This document shows positions 1 through 5,985 of a stretch of DNA of 30,920 bases, piece by piece; within the stretch, counting starts at the first letter, position 1; each line of letters begins with the position of its first letter. The notes below the pieces were generated by a model that worked only from the letters and a program-made list of their open reading frames with translations, was not told the origin of the DNA and did not search any database. The translations under genes were made by a program, and so were the position numbers. Source of the DNA: JARRNJ01 sp037385045 (GTDB taxonomy: Bacteria > Pseudomonadota > Gammaproteobacteria > JASBUN01); NCBI GenBank assembly GCA_037385045.1, contig JARRNJ010000054.1, forward strand, positions 1 through 30,920, written 5' to 3'.

Positions 1-525
1 TACCGCCATCGATTGCGGCAGCTGTTCCTGCTCGAACAGATCGTCGGTGGTCAGCACGCGGTCGCGGAAGGCCTTCCAAGCGTCGGGCACGATGGGCCGC
101 GAGCCCGTCGCGATGATGATCCGTTTGGCGCGGATGGTCTGGCCTTCCACGTCGAGCACGGTGGGTTCGACGAACCGGGCATAGCCGTCGACGAATTCGT
201 CGCCCAGCTCGTCGGTGCTGCCGGCCAGCACCCGATCGACGAACATGTCGCGCAAATCGCGCACGTGCTCCATGGCTTCCGCCACGTCCATGGACAGGCT
301 TTCCATGCCTTCGATTCCGAAGCGGTCGAACAAATGGCGGCGGTGAAAATCCTCGGCCACCTGGATCGCGGCCTTGGACGGCATGCAGCCCACCCGGGCG
401 CAGGTGGTGCCCAGCTCGCCGCCGTTGATCAGCACGAAACTGTCGGTCTTGCGGCGCACGCGGGACAGTGCCGACAGGCCCGAAGTGCCGGCGCCGATGA
501 TGGCAACGTCAACGTTTCGCTCCAT
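1..525 (-). CDS. Dihydrolipoamide dehydrogenase-type flavoprotein disulfide reductase (N-terminal part, cut by window edge)
   Basis: The reverse-strand reading opens with the FAD-binding Rossmann motif GAGTSG (residues 11-16) and carries the redox-active disulfide segment TTCARVGCMPSK, with Cys42 and Cys47 spaced CxxxxC as in class I pyridine nucleotide-disulfide oxidoreductases. It then reaches an IIIATGSRP segment near residue 145, also typical of the family. Such enzymes pass electrons between NAD(H) and a dithiol through FAD in the cytoplasm; E3 subunits, mercuric reductases and related enzymes share this N-terminus. About 175 residues are visible and the NAD and dimerisation domains lie outside the window. 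Mercuric reductase or a soluble transhydrogenase-like paralogue cannot be excluded, though the CxxxxC pair argues against SthA. The start is the ATG at 525. Confidence 0.85.
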   Translation of the reverse strand, partial: MERNVDVAIIGAGTSGLSALSRVRRKTDSFVLINGGELGTTCARVGCMPSKAAIQVAEDFHRRHLFDRFGIEGMESLSMDVAEAMEHVRDLRDMFVDRVLAGSTDELGDEFVDGYARFVEPTVLDVEGQTIRAKRIIIATGSRPIVPDAWKAFRDRVLTTDDLFEQEQLPQSMAV

Positions 526-637
526 ATTGGTTTGCTCCGCGCGGTTTCCGTCGAGGGCCCCCATGATAACGGGGATGCCGGGGCAGATATACCCGGTGCG
601 GCGCAGGGTAACGCTGCGTATGGCGCCTGCCCGGTTC

Positions 638-665
638 TTGACGTGCGTGTGTGTGTGCCTATACT
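638..665 (+). promoter_or_regulatory. Sigma-70-type promoter of the CsbD-like gene
   Basis: TTGACG (638-643) and TATACT (660-665) are separated by 16 bases. Each differs from the consensus hexamer at one position. The spacer is an alternating TG run (TGCGTGTGTGTGTG). The start codon of the CsbD-like gene follows at 754, leaving a leader of about 80 bases. Confidence 0.6.
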
Positions 666-753
666 TGCCGCCACGAGAATTCTGCGACCCAGGAGTGGCT
701 CCCGACATCGCAGGATTTTTTCTTTTTGGGCGCCAACCAGGGAGAGCTCAAAA

Positions 754-996
754 ATGTGGAAGGAAATGGAAGGGCGCTGGAAGGTGTTTCGCGGAGAGGC
801 CTTGAAGCGGTGGCGCAAGGTCACCGAGCAGGACCTGATCGAGTGTGCGGGCGACCGCGACCTGATGCAGGTCCGCCTGCAGCGCATTTACCGCCTGTCG
901 GCCGAGGAGGCCGGTGCCGAGATCCGTTCCATCGAGCGCGCCGTGCACGGCGCCGAATACCTGAATCAGCCCGTCTACGGCGGCGCCAAGCGCTGA
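754..996 (+). CDS. CsbD-like stress-response protein
   Basis: This 80-residue, highly charged protein begins MWKEMEGRWKVFRGEALKRW and continues with VTEQDLIECAGDRDLMQVRLQ. That matches the CsbD family pattern: 'EGKWKQxKGxxKxxWGKLTxDDL', then 'GxRDxLxGxLQxxYG'. CsbD proteins are small, soluble and of unknown molecular function, and are often induced by general stress. The start is ATG 754, preceded by GGGAG (740-744). An open frame extends upstream to the window edge, but that part is the antisense of the flavoprotein gene and has no family match. A strong promoter-like sequence lies about 90 bases upstream. The gene stands alone. The family call is firm; the role is known only in general terms. 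Confidence 0.85.
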   Translation: MWKEMEGRWKVFRGEALKRWRKVTEQDLIECAGDRDLMQVRLQRIYRLSAEEAGAEIRSIERAVHGAEYLNQPVYGGAKR

Positions 997-1302
997 CTGG
1001 CGCTCGCGACGTGCGGGCGCCGGGATCTGTCCTGGCTGAATCCCGTGCCCCCGCGGATTTGGTGCGTTCCGCCAACTACCGTTTCTTCGCCAAGGCGCCA
1101 AGGACGCGAAGCAGTCCGCTAATCTCCTTCAGGCTCCGTTTTCCTGGCCCGTTTGGCGCCTTGGCGAAACATCACGACGCACACGCGTAGAGCGCGCTGC
1201 GACCGGTCTTCCCGGTGAGCGAACCGCATCGCGCCGGGCGGCCGCGGCAACCAGGCGTCCGTCGACGGACCCGCCGGACGGGCAGATTGCGCGCGGTTTC
1301 GG
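997..1302. other. Intergenic region with dispersed palindromic repeat
   Basis: No coding sequence is supported in these 306 bases between the CsbD-like gene and the convergent cynS. The recognisable content is the inverted repeat at 1086-1168, listed separately. The rest is GC-rich sequence in which I see no clear promoter or U-tract terminator. Confidence 0.6.
1086..1168. repeat. Dispersed intergenic inverted repeat (CGCCAAG-type)
   Basis: A perfect 16-base inverted repeat, TTCGCCAAGGCGCCAA at 1086-1101 and its complement at 1153-1168, flanks a 51-base spacer. The left arm continues as a degenerate tandem of CGCCAAG-like units (cgccaag-gcgccaag-gacgcgaag). From memory, similar CGCCAAGGCGCCAAG sequences recur between genes in many bacterial genomes, so this is probably one copy of a widespread palindromic family. 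Its mobility or function cannot be judged from one copy. Confidence 0.7.
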
Positions 1303-1743
1303 TCACCAGATCTTGTAGGGCAGGTATTTGCCGCTCATGGTGACCACCACCCGGTCGCCCTTGGGGTCTTCCTCCCGGTCCACGCTCATGGTGAAGTCGA
1401 TTGCGCTCATGATGCCGTCGCCGAACTTTTCGTGGACCAGCTCCTTGATGGTGCTGCCATAGACCTGGGTAACCTCGTAGAACCGGTAGATCAGCGGATC
1501 GGTCGGCACGGTCCAATCGGCGCCCTTGGTGGGACAGACTTGCAGCGCGGCGGAGACCTCTGCCTCCAATCCCAGCGCGGAACACAGCTTGTCGGCCAAT
1601 TCGGCGGGCATGCTGGCCTGCCCCAGGCAGGCGGCGGTAACCCAGACCGGGGCCATGCCCAGTTCTGCAGCAATGCCCTCCCAGGTGAGTTTTTTGGCGG
1701 CTTTGGCCGCCATGATGGTTTCCGTCATTTGCAGCTTGTTCAT
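1303..1743 (-). CDS. cynS: Cyanase (cyanate hydratase)
   Basis: Cyanase converts cyanate and bicarbonate to carbamate and CO2; carbamate then breaks down to ammonia and CO2. The 146-residue product has the N-terminal helical DNA-binding-like fold and a C-terminal catalytic part ending GKYLPYKIW. The three catalytic residues are present as Arg87 and Glu90 (in YRFYEV) and Ser113 (in GIMSAID). They correspond to Arg96, Glu99 and Ser122 of the Escherichia coli enzyme, uniformly shifted by nine. The ATG at 1743 is chosen because GGAGGTGA lies just before it; a TTG four codons upstream would overlap that Shine-Dalgarno sequence. No cyanate transporter, carbonic anhydrase or LysR regulator adjoins it, so this is an orphan cynS. 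Confidence 0.95.
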   Translation of the reverse strand: MNKLQMTETIMAAKAAKKLTWEGIAAELGMAPVWVTAACLGQASMPAELADKLCSALGLEAEVSAALQVCPTKGADWTVPTDPLIYRFYEVTQVYGSTIKELVHEKFGDGIMSAIDFTMSVDREEDPKGDRVVVTMSGKYLPYKIW

Positions 1744-2041
1744 GGTCACCTCCAAGGCAGTTGGTTGGGTGAAGGGGTCGGCTGACTCGCTAACGGGAGC
1801 AGCGGTCGCCGCAGGCGGCGACCTCCGCCCCGTCCGTCATCAAGCTTCGTGCCAAACGGAATAAGTGCTTGAGGTAAATGACCTCGATCCCGAGGGGGCG
1901 CCGCGCTTCCATCCGGGTTGCGCAGGCCCGGTGCGCTGGGGCGCCCGGGCGCGCCATATTGGTGCGCTGCCGCGCAACGCAGCATAGCATGCACCGGATC
2001 GCGGCGCCCTGCCAGTGCGCGGCGCACCGGCAGGGGACAGC
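1744..2041. other. Intergenic region upstream of cynS
   Basis: About 300 bases separate cynS from the DUF3047 gene, both on the minus strand. A 66-codon reverse frame (1790-1990) shows no recognisable motif and is not called. A perfect 8-base stem, GGTCGCCG/CGGCGACC with loop CAGG, lies at 1804-1823 and could end transcription of the DUF3047 gene or act in the cynS leader; it has no U-tract. A weaker palindrome, GAGGT-aaatg-ACCTC, sits near 1869-1883. Confidence 0.45.
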
Positions 2042-2671
2042 CTAGCGGGAAGAAAAGTAAATGTCGCCGTAATAGGCGGTGGCGGATTTGCCGGAGTTGT
2101 CCGTGTCGGTCATGAGCGCCACCGCGTCGACGTAACGCACGTCTTCGCCGAACAGGCGGCGAAAGTCGGCGCGCACGTTGCGCCGTTCCTGCACCCATTG
2201 ACCCACCCGGGCATTGCCCGAGGCCACCGCGATCATCCGATCGTTGTCGGTGTAGGCGTTGGGCCATTCGCTGCCTACCGGTTGGTTGTTGGACCAGACG
2301 TAATTGATGGCGCGAGTGCGCCAGAACAACAGTCCGCCCGAGAACACCACGTACACCCGGGCCGGATAGTCATCGCCCCCGCGGGTGCGTTCCCGCAACG
2401 GACCGAGGGTGTTTTCCACTTTCCAGGACCAATGCAGATACGGCGTTTCGTCGAGGTCGATGTGGACGCGTTTGTAGAGTCCGGAGGCGGCCGCATGGCT
2501 GACCGCCTGCAGTACCGTGCGGCCTTCGGCGGTGACCAGGCGGTAATGGGTTTCGCCCTTGAAGCGTTTGCTGGTCCAGCCTTGCAGGCTGCCGGCGGAG
2601 AAGTCGCCGACCATGACCGGCGCCGCGGCCGTGGCGAGCGCAGTGACGGCAGCCAGCAGCCACGCGCGCAC
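2042..2671 (-). CDS. Exported DUF3047 family protein
   Basis: The 209-residue product has a signal peptide (WLLAAVTALATAAA, cleavage near residue 16) and then the DUF3047 fold. Characteristic segments are VGDFSAGSLQGWTSKRFKG, a central YLHWSWKVEN, and a C-terminal VALMTDTDNSGKSATAYYGD followed by IYF. The family is found in the envelope of many proteobacteria and has no established function; the fold resembles carbohydrate-binding beta-sandwiches, which is inference. The GTG at 2671 is used because it places the signal peptide at the N-terminus. It lacks its own strong Shine-Dalgarno, and its first base is the last base of the stop codon of a 24-codon frame upstream. Translation may therefore be coupled, or a frame error may hide a longer N-terminus. 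Confidence 0.8.
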   Translation of the reverse strand: MRAWLLAAVTALATAAAPVMVGDFSAGSLQGWTSKRFKGETHYRLVTAEGRTVLQAVSHAAASGLYKRVHIDLDETPYLHWSWKVENTLGPLRERTRGGDDYPARVYVVFSGGLLFWRTRAINYVWSNNQPVGSEWPNAYTDNDRMIAVASGNARVGQWVQERRNVRADFRRLFGEDVRYVDAVALMTDTDNSGKSATAYYGDIYFSSR

Positions 2672-2745
2672 TACGCCACACGTCCGCAGGCGGCCAGCGA
2701 TGTGGCGAACGCGGTGGCCACGGGCGGGGTCCTCGCTGCGTTCAT
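2671..2745 (-). CDS. Possible 24-residue leader peptide overlapping the DUF3047 gene
   Basis: The ATG at 2745 has a good Shine-Dalgarno (GAGAGGA) and opens a frame of 24 codons whose C-terminal half reads FATSLAACGRVA. It stops at TAG in a TAGTG overlap with the GTG of the DUF3047 gene. The LAAC string looks like a lipobox, but the peptide ends four residues later. It could be a translational-coupling leader, chance, or the true N-terminus of the DUF3047 protein separated by a frameshift. Confidence 0.3.
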   Translation of the reverse strand: MNAARTPPVATAFATSLAACGRVA

Positions 2746-3008
2746 GGAGCGTCCTCTCGCATGGCGGTGAGACAGCGTGGCTGCCCGCGAGTTCAGCCGC
2801 CTTCCTGCGGGCCGGCGGTTACCGGCCAGGGGGCGGTGAAGGTTCCGTCATACGGTTCCGTCAGGTGCAGCCGCAGTGGCTCCAACGGTAACCCAGATGC
2901 GCGCCCGCGGTTGGCCGCCATTGTGCCCGCCTACGCCGTCGCGCTATGGTGGCTCTTCGGCCGCGCCGGCCGGTTGCCGCCGGCATCGAACCACAGAGGA
3001 CACGTGTG

Positions 3009-3212
3009 ATGGGACACCTGCCAGTCTGGGAGCTGCTGTTGATCGGCCTGCTGATGGTCGGAATCATCTTCTGGTTCCGGCCCGGGCTCAAGCGCGCTTT
3101 CGAGCAAAGCCGCCAGGCGACCAGCCAGGATTGGAAGGGTCTGCTCCTGCCCCTGGGGGCGGTGGTGCTGTTTGTCATTCTCGTTATCCTCATGGCCCGC
3201 CACGGACGTTGA
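3009..3212 (+). CDS. Small two-helix membrane protein of unknown function
   Basis: The 67-residue protein has two hydrophobic stretches, WELLLIGLLMVGIIFWF (residues 7-23) and LLLPLGAVVLFVILVILM (46-63). They are joined by a polar, positively charged segment (RPGLKRAFEQSRQATSQDWK) and followed by a basic tail, ARHGR. I do not recognise a family. The ATG at 3009 is selected because AGAGGA (2995-3000) precedes it at eight bases. It lies 92 bases upstream of the btaA-like gene on the same strand and may share its transcript; a link to membrane lipid synthesis is only suggested by position. Confidence 0.65.
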   Translation: MGHLPVWELLLIGLLMVGIIFWFRPGLKRAFEQSRQATSQDWKGLLLPLGAVVLFVILVILMARHGR

Positions 3213-3304
3213 ACCCGGGCCGATGTCGCGCCTGTCCCGCGGGCGTGACACAAAATCGTAACCGCTTGGCAATACCCTGTCTCACACCCGCATTGGGGGA
3301 AACC

Positions 3305-4501
3305 GTGAGACTGGTGTCGGCACCCATGGTGAGGGCAATCGGAAAGAGGCTTTGGCACGGGGCCCACGACCGCCTGTTCAATGCCGTCCACGGCCGCTGG
3401 TTGATCTACAATGCCTGTTGGGAAGACCCGCGCATCGATCGGCGGCTGCTGGAATTGCGCGCCGACAGCCAAGTGGTGATGCTGACCAGCGCCGGGTGCA
3501 ACGCCCTGGACTACCTGCTGGACGCTCCCGGCGAGATTCATGCCGTCGATGTCAATCCGCGGCAGAACGCGCTGCTGCAGCTGAAGCTGGCGCTGATCCG
3601 GCGCGGGGTCTGGGAGGATCTGTTCGCCATGTTCGGCAACGGCTCCCACGAGGCGTTTCACGATGTTTACGGCTCGGTGCGCCACGACCTGCCCGACTAC
3701 GCCCGGGATTTCTGGGACGAGAAGATCCGCTATTTCGACGCCGGCAGCCGCAGGCGCTCGTTCTATTTCCACGGTACCGCCGGCGCCTTCGCCTGGCTGA
3801 TCAGCCGCCATGTCTTTGGGCGCAGGAAGCGCCTCAAGTCGCGGCTGCTGCACCTGCTCGACGCCGACGGCCTGGACCAGCAGCGGCGCATCTACCGGGA
3901 GATCGAGCCGGCCCTGTGGGGACGGCTGACTTCATGGTTGATCAGGCAACCGGCGGTGATGGCCATGCTCGGTGTGCCGCGCGCCCAGGTGCGCCTGATC
4001 GAGCAGCGTCACCCGGGCGGTCTGCTCGGCTACGTGAGCCACAAGTTCAAGCACGTGCTGACGGAGGTGCTGATCCGCGACAATTACTTCTGGCGCGTCT
4101 ACCTCACGGGCTCGTATACCCAAAGCTGCTGCCCCAATTACCTGCGCCGGGAAAACTTCGCCCACCTGCGCGCCAACGCCGGACGCATCCGAACCTATAA
4201 CACCACGGTCAGCGAGTTTCTGCGCCGGCACCCGGGCCGCTACAGCCACTTCGTGCTCCTGGATCACCAGGACTGGCTGGCCGGGCACGATCCCCGGGCA
4301 TTGGGCGAGGAATGGGAACTGTTGCTGCGAAACAGCCGCCGGGGCAGCAGAGTCCTGATGCGCTCGGCGTCTCCGGAACTGGACTTTCTGCCGGCTTCGG
4401 CCTGCCCGCACCTGCGCTTTCACCCCCAGCTCACCGAGGCGCTGCACCGCGCGGATCGGGTCGGCACCTATGGCAGCCTGCACCTGGCGGAGGTCACGTG
4501 A
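3305..4501 (+). CDS. btaA: BtaA-like S-adenosylmethionine:diacylglycerol 3-amino-3-carboxypropyltransferase (DUF3419)
   Basis: BtaA moves the 3-amino-3-carboxypropyl group of S-adenosylmethionine to diacylglycerol, the first step of the betaine lipid DGTS. The 398-residue product is close to the usual length of about 400. It carries the DUF3419 hallmarks: an N-terminal IYNACWEDPRID (34-45), the SAM-binding strand-loop MLTSAGCNALDYLL (59-72) with VDVNPRQN (81-88), and a C-terminal SCCPNYLRRENF segment. The GTG at 3305 is preferred because GGGGGA (3295-3300) lies just upstream; an ATG at 3326 has no such signal. The stop overlaps the next gene by four bases (GTGA), and that gene is a matching N-methyltransferase, which supports the pathway assignment. 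Activity is inferred. Confidence 0.82.
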   Translation: MRLVSAPMVRAIGKRLWHGAHDRLFNAVHGRWLIYNACWEDPRIDRRLLELRADSQVVMLTSAGCNALDYLLDAPGEIHAVDVNPRQNALLQLKLALIRRGVWEDLFAMFGNGSHEAFHDVYGSVRHDLPDYARDFWDEKIRYFDAGSRRRSFYFHGTAGAFAWLISRHVFGRRKRLKSRLLHLLDADGLDQQRRIYREIEPALWGRLTSWLIRQPAVMAMLGVPRAQVRLIEQRHPGGLLGYVSHKFKHVLTEVLIRDNYFWRVYLTGSYTQSCCPNYLRRENFAHLRANAGRIRTYNTTVSEFLRRHPGRYSHFVLLDHQDWLAGHDPRALGEEWELLLRNSRRGSRVLMRSASPELDFLPASACPHLRFHPQLTEALHRADRVGTYGSLHLAEVT

Positions 4502-5133
4502 GCGGTGACGGGGCCGGCGCCAGCGCTGCCATCGAGCGCTACTATCGCTTTCACAGTCACATCTACGACGCCACCCGCTGGAGTTTCCTGTTCGGCCGCA
4601 GGGCGCTGGTGGCGCGCCTGGCCCGACATCTGCCGGCGCCGCGGCGCATCCTGGAAGTGGGTGCCGGCACCGGCAGGAACCTGGTGGCGCTGGCCGAGGC
4701 ATTTCCCGGGGCGGCGATCGCCGGACTGGATGCATCGGCCGATATGCTGGCGATCGCCGCACGTCACGTCGGTTCACCGGGCTCACGGGTGGAACTGGTT
4801 CACCGGCGCTACGACGCTCCGCTGAGCAGGCCGCAACCGTTCGACCTGGTGGTTTTTTCCTATGCGCTGTCCATGTTCAATCCCGGCTGGTCCCTGGCCA
4901 TCGACTTCGCGCGTCAGGACCTGGCCGTCGGCGGCTGCATCGCCGTGGTGGACTTCCACGCCTGCGCCTCGAAGCTGTTCAAGCGCTGGATGGCCGTCAA
5001 TCACGTGTGCATGAACGGCCACCTGCTGCCTGCGCTCGCAACCCGGTTCTATCCGTGTCACCGCCGCGTACATCGTGCCTATGGCGGGTTATGGAGCTAC
5101 GTAACCTTCATCGGCCGCAAGTCGAGCGCCTGA
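4498..5133 (+). CDS. btaB: BtaB-like SAM-dependent N-methyltransferase
   Basis: BtaB trimethylates the amino group of diacylglyceryl-homoserine to give DGTS. This 211-residue protein opens with IERYYRFHSHIYDATRW, a pattern shared by BtaB and PmtA-like lipid methyltransferases. It has class I motif I, ILEVGAGTGRN (51-61), the acidic strand end AIAGLDAS, and a post-motif segment FDLVVFSYALSMFNPGW. The C-terminal RFYPCHRRVHRAYGGLWSYVTFIGRK also fits this group. The GTG at 4498 overlaps the btaA stop and has GGAGG at 4489-4493, so the two genes are translationally coupled. Without the btaA neighbour it could equally be a phosphatidylethanolamine N-methyltransferase; the operon decides the call. 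Confidence 0.75.
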   Translation: MSGDGAGASAAIERYYRFHSHIYDATRWSFLFGRRALVARLARHLPAPRRILEVGAGTGRNLVALAEAFPGAAIAGLDASADMLAIAARHVGSPGSRVELVHRRYDAPLSRPQPFDLVVFSYALSMFNPGWSLAIDFARQDLAVGGCIAVVDFHACASKLFKRWMAVNHVCMNGHLLPALATRFYPCHRRVHRAYGGLWSYVTFIGRKSSA

Positions 5134-5264
5134 GGACAAAAAAATCGCCTGGAGACCCCGGCGCCGAAGGGGGAGGATGAAGATGGTGGCACCGGAGCCC
5201 CAGGCGCTGCGCCAAACCGCTTGCGGCGCCAACGGGCTATTGCTCGGGTAGGAAATTCCTGCAG

Positions 5265-5293
5265 ACGGCGGGCCGCTTCCTGCGGCCCGCCGT
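5265..5293 (-). terminator. Stem-loop downstream of the fasciclin gene
   Basis: A perfect 12-base stem (ACGGCGGGCCGC at 5265-5276, GCGGCCCGCCGT at 5282-5293) with a five-base loop lies ten bases past the fasciclin stop codon. There is no strong U-tract on either side, so it may stabilise the RNA end or terminate convergent transcripts inefficiently. Confidence 0.55.
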
Positions 5294-5303
5294 TGCCGTT
5301 TCA

Positions 5304-5831
5304 TCAGCGCGGCATGATCACCCGGTCGATGACGTGAATCACGCCGTTGCTGGCTTCGATGTCAGCCTTGACCACCCGCGCATCGTCCACCCGCACGCCG
5401 TAGCTGGAGTCGATGCGTACTAACTGTCCCTGGACCGTCTTGGCGGAATCCCACGCCGCCACATCCGCGGCCATGACCTTGCCGGGCACCACGTGGTAGG
5501 TGAGGACCTTGGTCAGCGCCTCCCGGTCCGCCAGCAGCGCGTTCAGCTGCTCCTGCGGAATTTTGGCGAAGGCCTCGTCGGTGGGGGCGAATACCGTGAA
5601 CGGTCCCTTGCCCTTGAGGGTGTCCACCAAGCCCGCCTGCTTGATGGCCGTTACCAGTGTGGTGAAGTTGCCGGCGCCGACGGCGGTGTCGACGATGTCC
5701 GGCTGGTGCTGGCGCGCGCCGTAATTCCCCGCCACGGCGAAGCCGGAGGCGGCCGCCAACAACAGGAACATGAGGGCGAACGGCAGGTAGATGTAAAGCG
5801 GAGGTGCAACTCGTGCTTTCGTCGGTTTCAT
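5304..5831 (-). CDS. Membrane-anchored or secreted fasciclin (FAS1) domain protein
   Basis: The 175-residue product has a hydrophobic N-terminal segment (LYIYLPFALMFLLLAAASGFAVA, residues 12-34), acting as a signal peptide or anchor, then one FAS1 domain (about 45-174). Both conserved FAS1 boxes are present: the first around GPFTVFAPTDEAF and the second as NGVIHVIDRVIMP at the C-terminus. The YHVVPGKV segment lies between them. FAS1 domains mediate adhesion or protein contacts at the cell surface. The ATG at 5831 has GGGGAG upstream. The gene is divergent from a MerR/cobalamin-type regulator, and palindromes overlap its promoter, so it is probably a target of that regulator. Confidence 0.9.
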   Translation of the reverse strand: MKPTKARVAPPLYIYLPFALMFLLLAAASGFAVAGNYGARQHQPDIVDTAVGAGNFTTLVTAIKQAGLVDTLKGKGPFTVFAPTDEAFAKIPQEQLNALLADREALTKVLTYHVVPGKVMAADVAAWDSAKTVQGQLVRIDSSYGVRVDDARVVKADIEASNGVIHVIDRVIMPR

Positions 5832-5879
5832 GGGTTTAGCTCCCCTGGTTACGCTGCAGTGCAGCAGTTGTCGATCGTG

Positions 5880-5932
5880 TGTCTAGGACAATAGGCCGTC
5901 AGGCGACAATTGTCAAGCATTTGTCCTGGACA
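5880..5932. promoter_or_regulatory. Cluster of three TGTC/GACA palindromes (predicted operators)
   Basis: TGTCTAGGACA (5880-5890), GACAATTGTC (5905-5914) and TGTCCTGGACA (5922-5932) lie in the 154 bp divergent region between the fasciclin gene and the MerR-like gene. The last two are perfect palindromes and the first nearly so. They overlap the predicted -10 and -35 of the fasciclin promoter and the -35 of the regulator promoter, which fits repression of both genes by the adjacent regulator. Confidence 0.6.
5888..5916 (-). promoter_or_regulatory. Predicted promoter of the fasciclin gene
   Basis: On the minus strand a consensus -35 TTGACA (5916-5911) is followed after 17 bases by TATTGT (5893-5888), a 4/6 match to the -10 consensus. 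The -35 is part of the palindrome at 5905-5914, and the -10 overlaps the palindrome at 5880-5890. Confidence 0.6.
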
Positions 5933-5949
5933 TTTTTATCGTTTACACT
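5921..5949 (+). promoter_or_regulatory. Predicted promoter of the MerR/cobalamin-type regulator gene
   Basis: TTGTCC (5921-5926) and TACACT (5944-5949) are separated by exactly 17 bases. The -35 overlaps the TGTCCTGGACA palindrome. The start codon is 36 bases beyond the -10. Confidence 0.55.
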
Positions 5950-5985
5950 GTTTCACATTGCTGTACTGAGCGAAGGATCGGGACC

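Noticed and set aside
13..753. Upstream in-frame extension of the CsbD-like gene
   Set aside because: It is antisense to the flavoprotein gene; the CsbD family start and ribosome site are at 754.
1790..1990. A 66-codon minus-strand frame upstream of cynS
   Set aside because: Arg/Ala-rich translation without ribosome site or family match, crossing a hairpin.
2861..3853. A 330-codon minus-strand frame overlapping the small membrane protein and btaA
   Set aside because: It is composed of antisense of two supported genes and shows no family signature.
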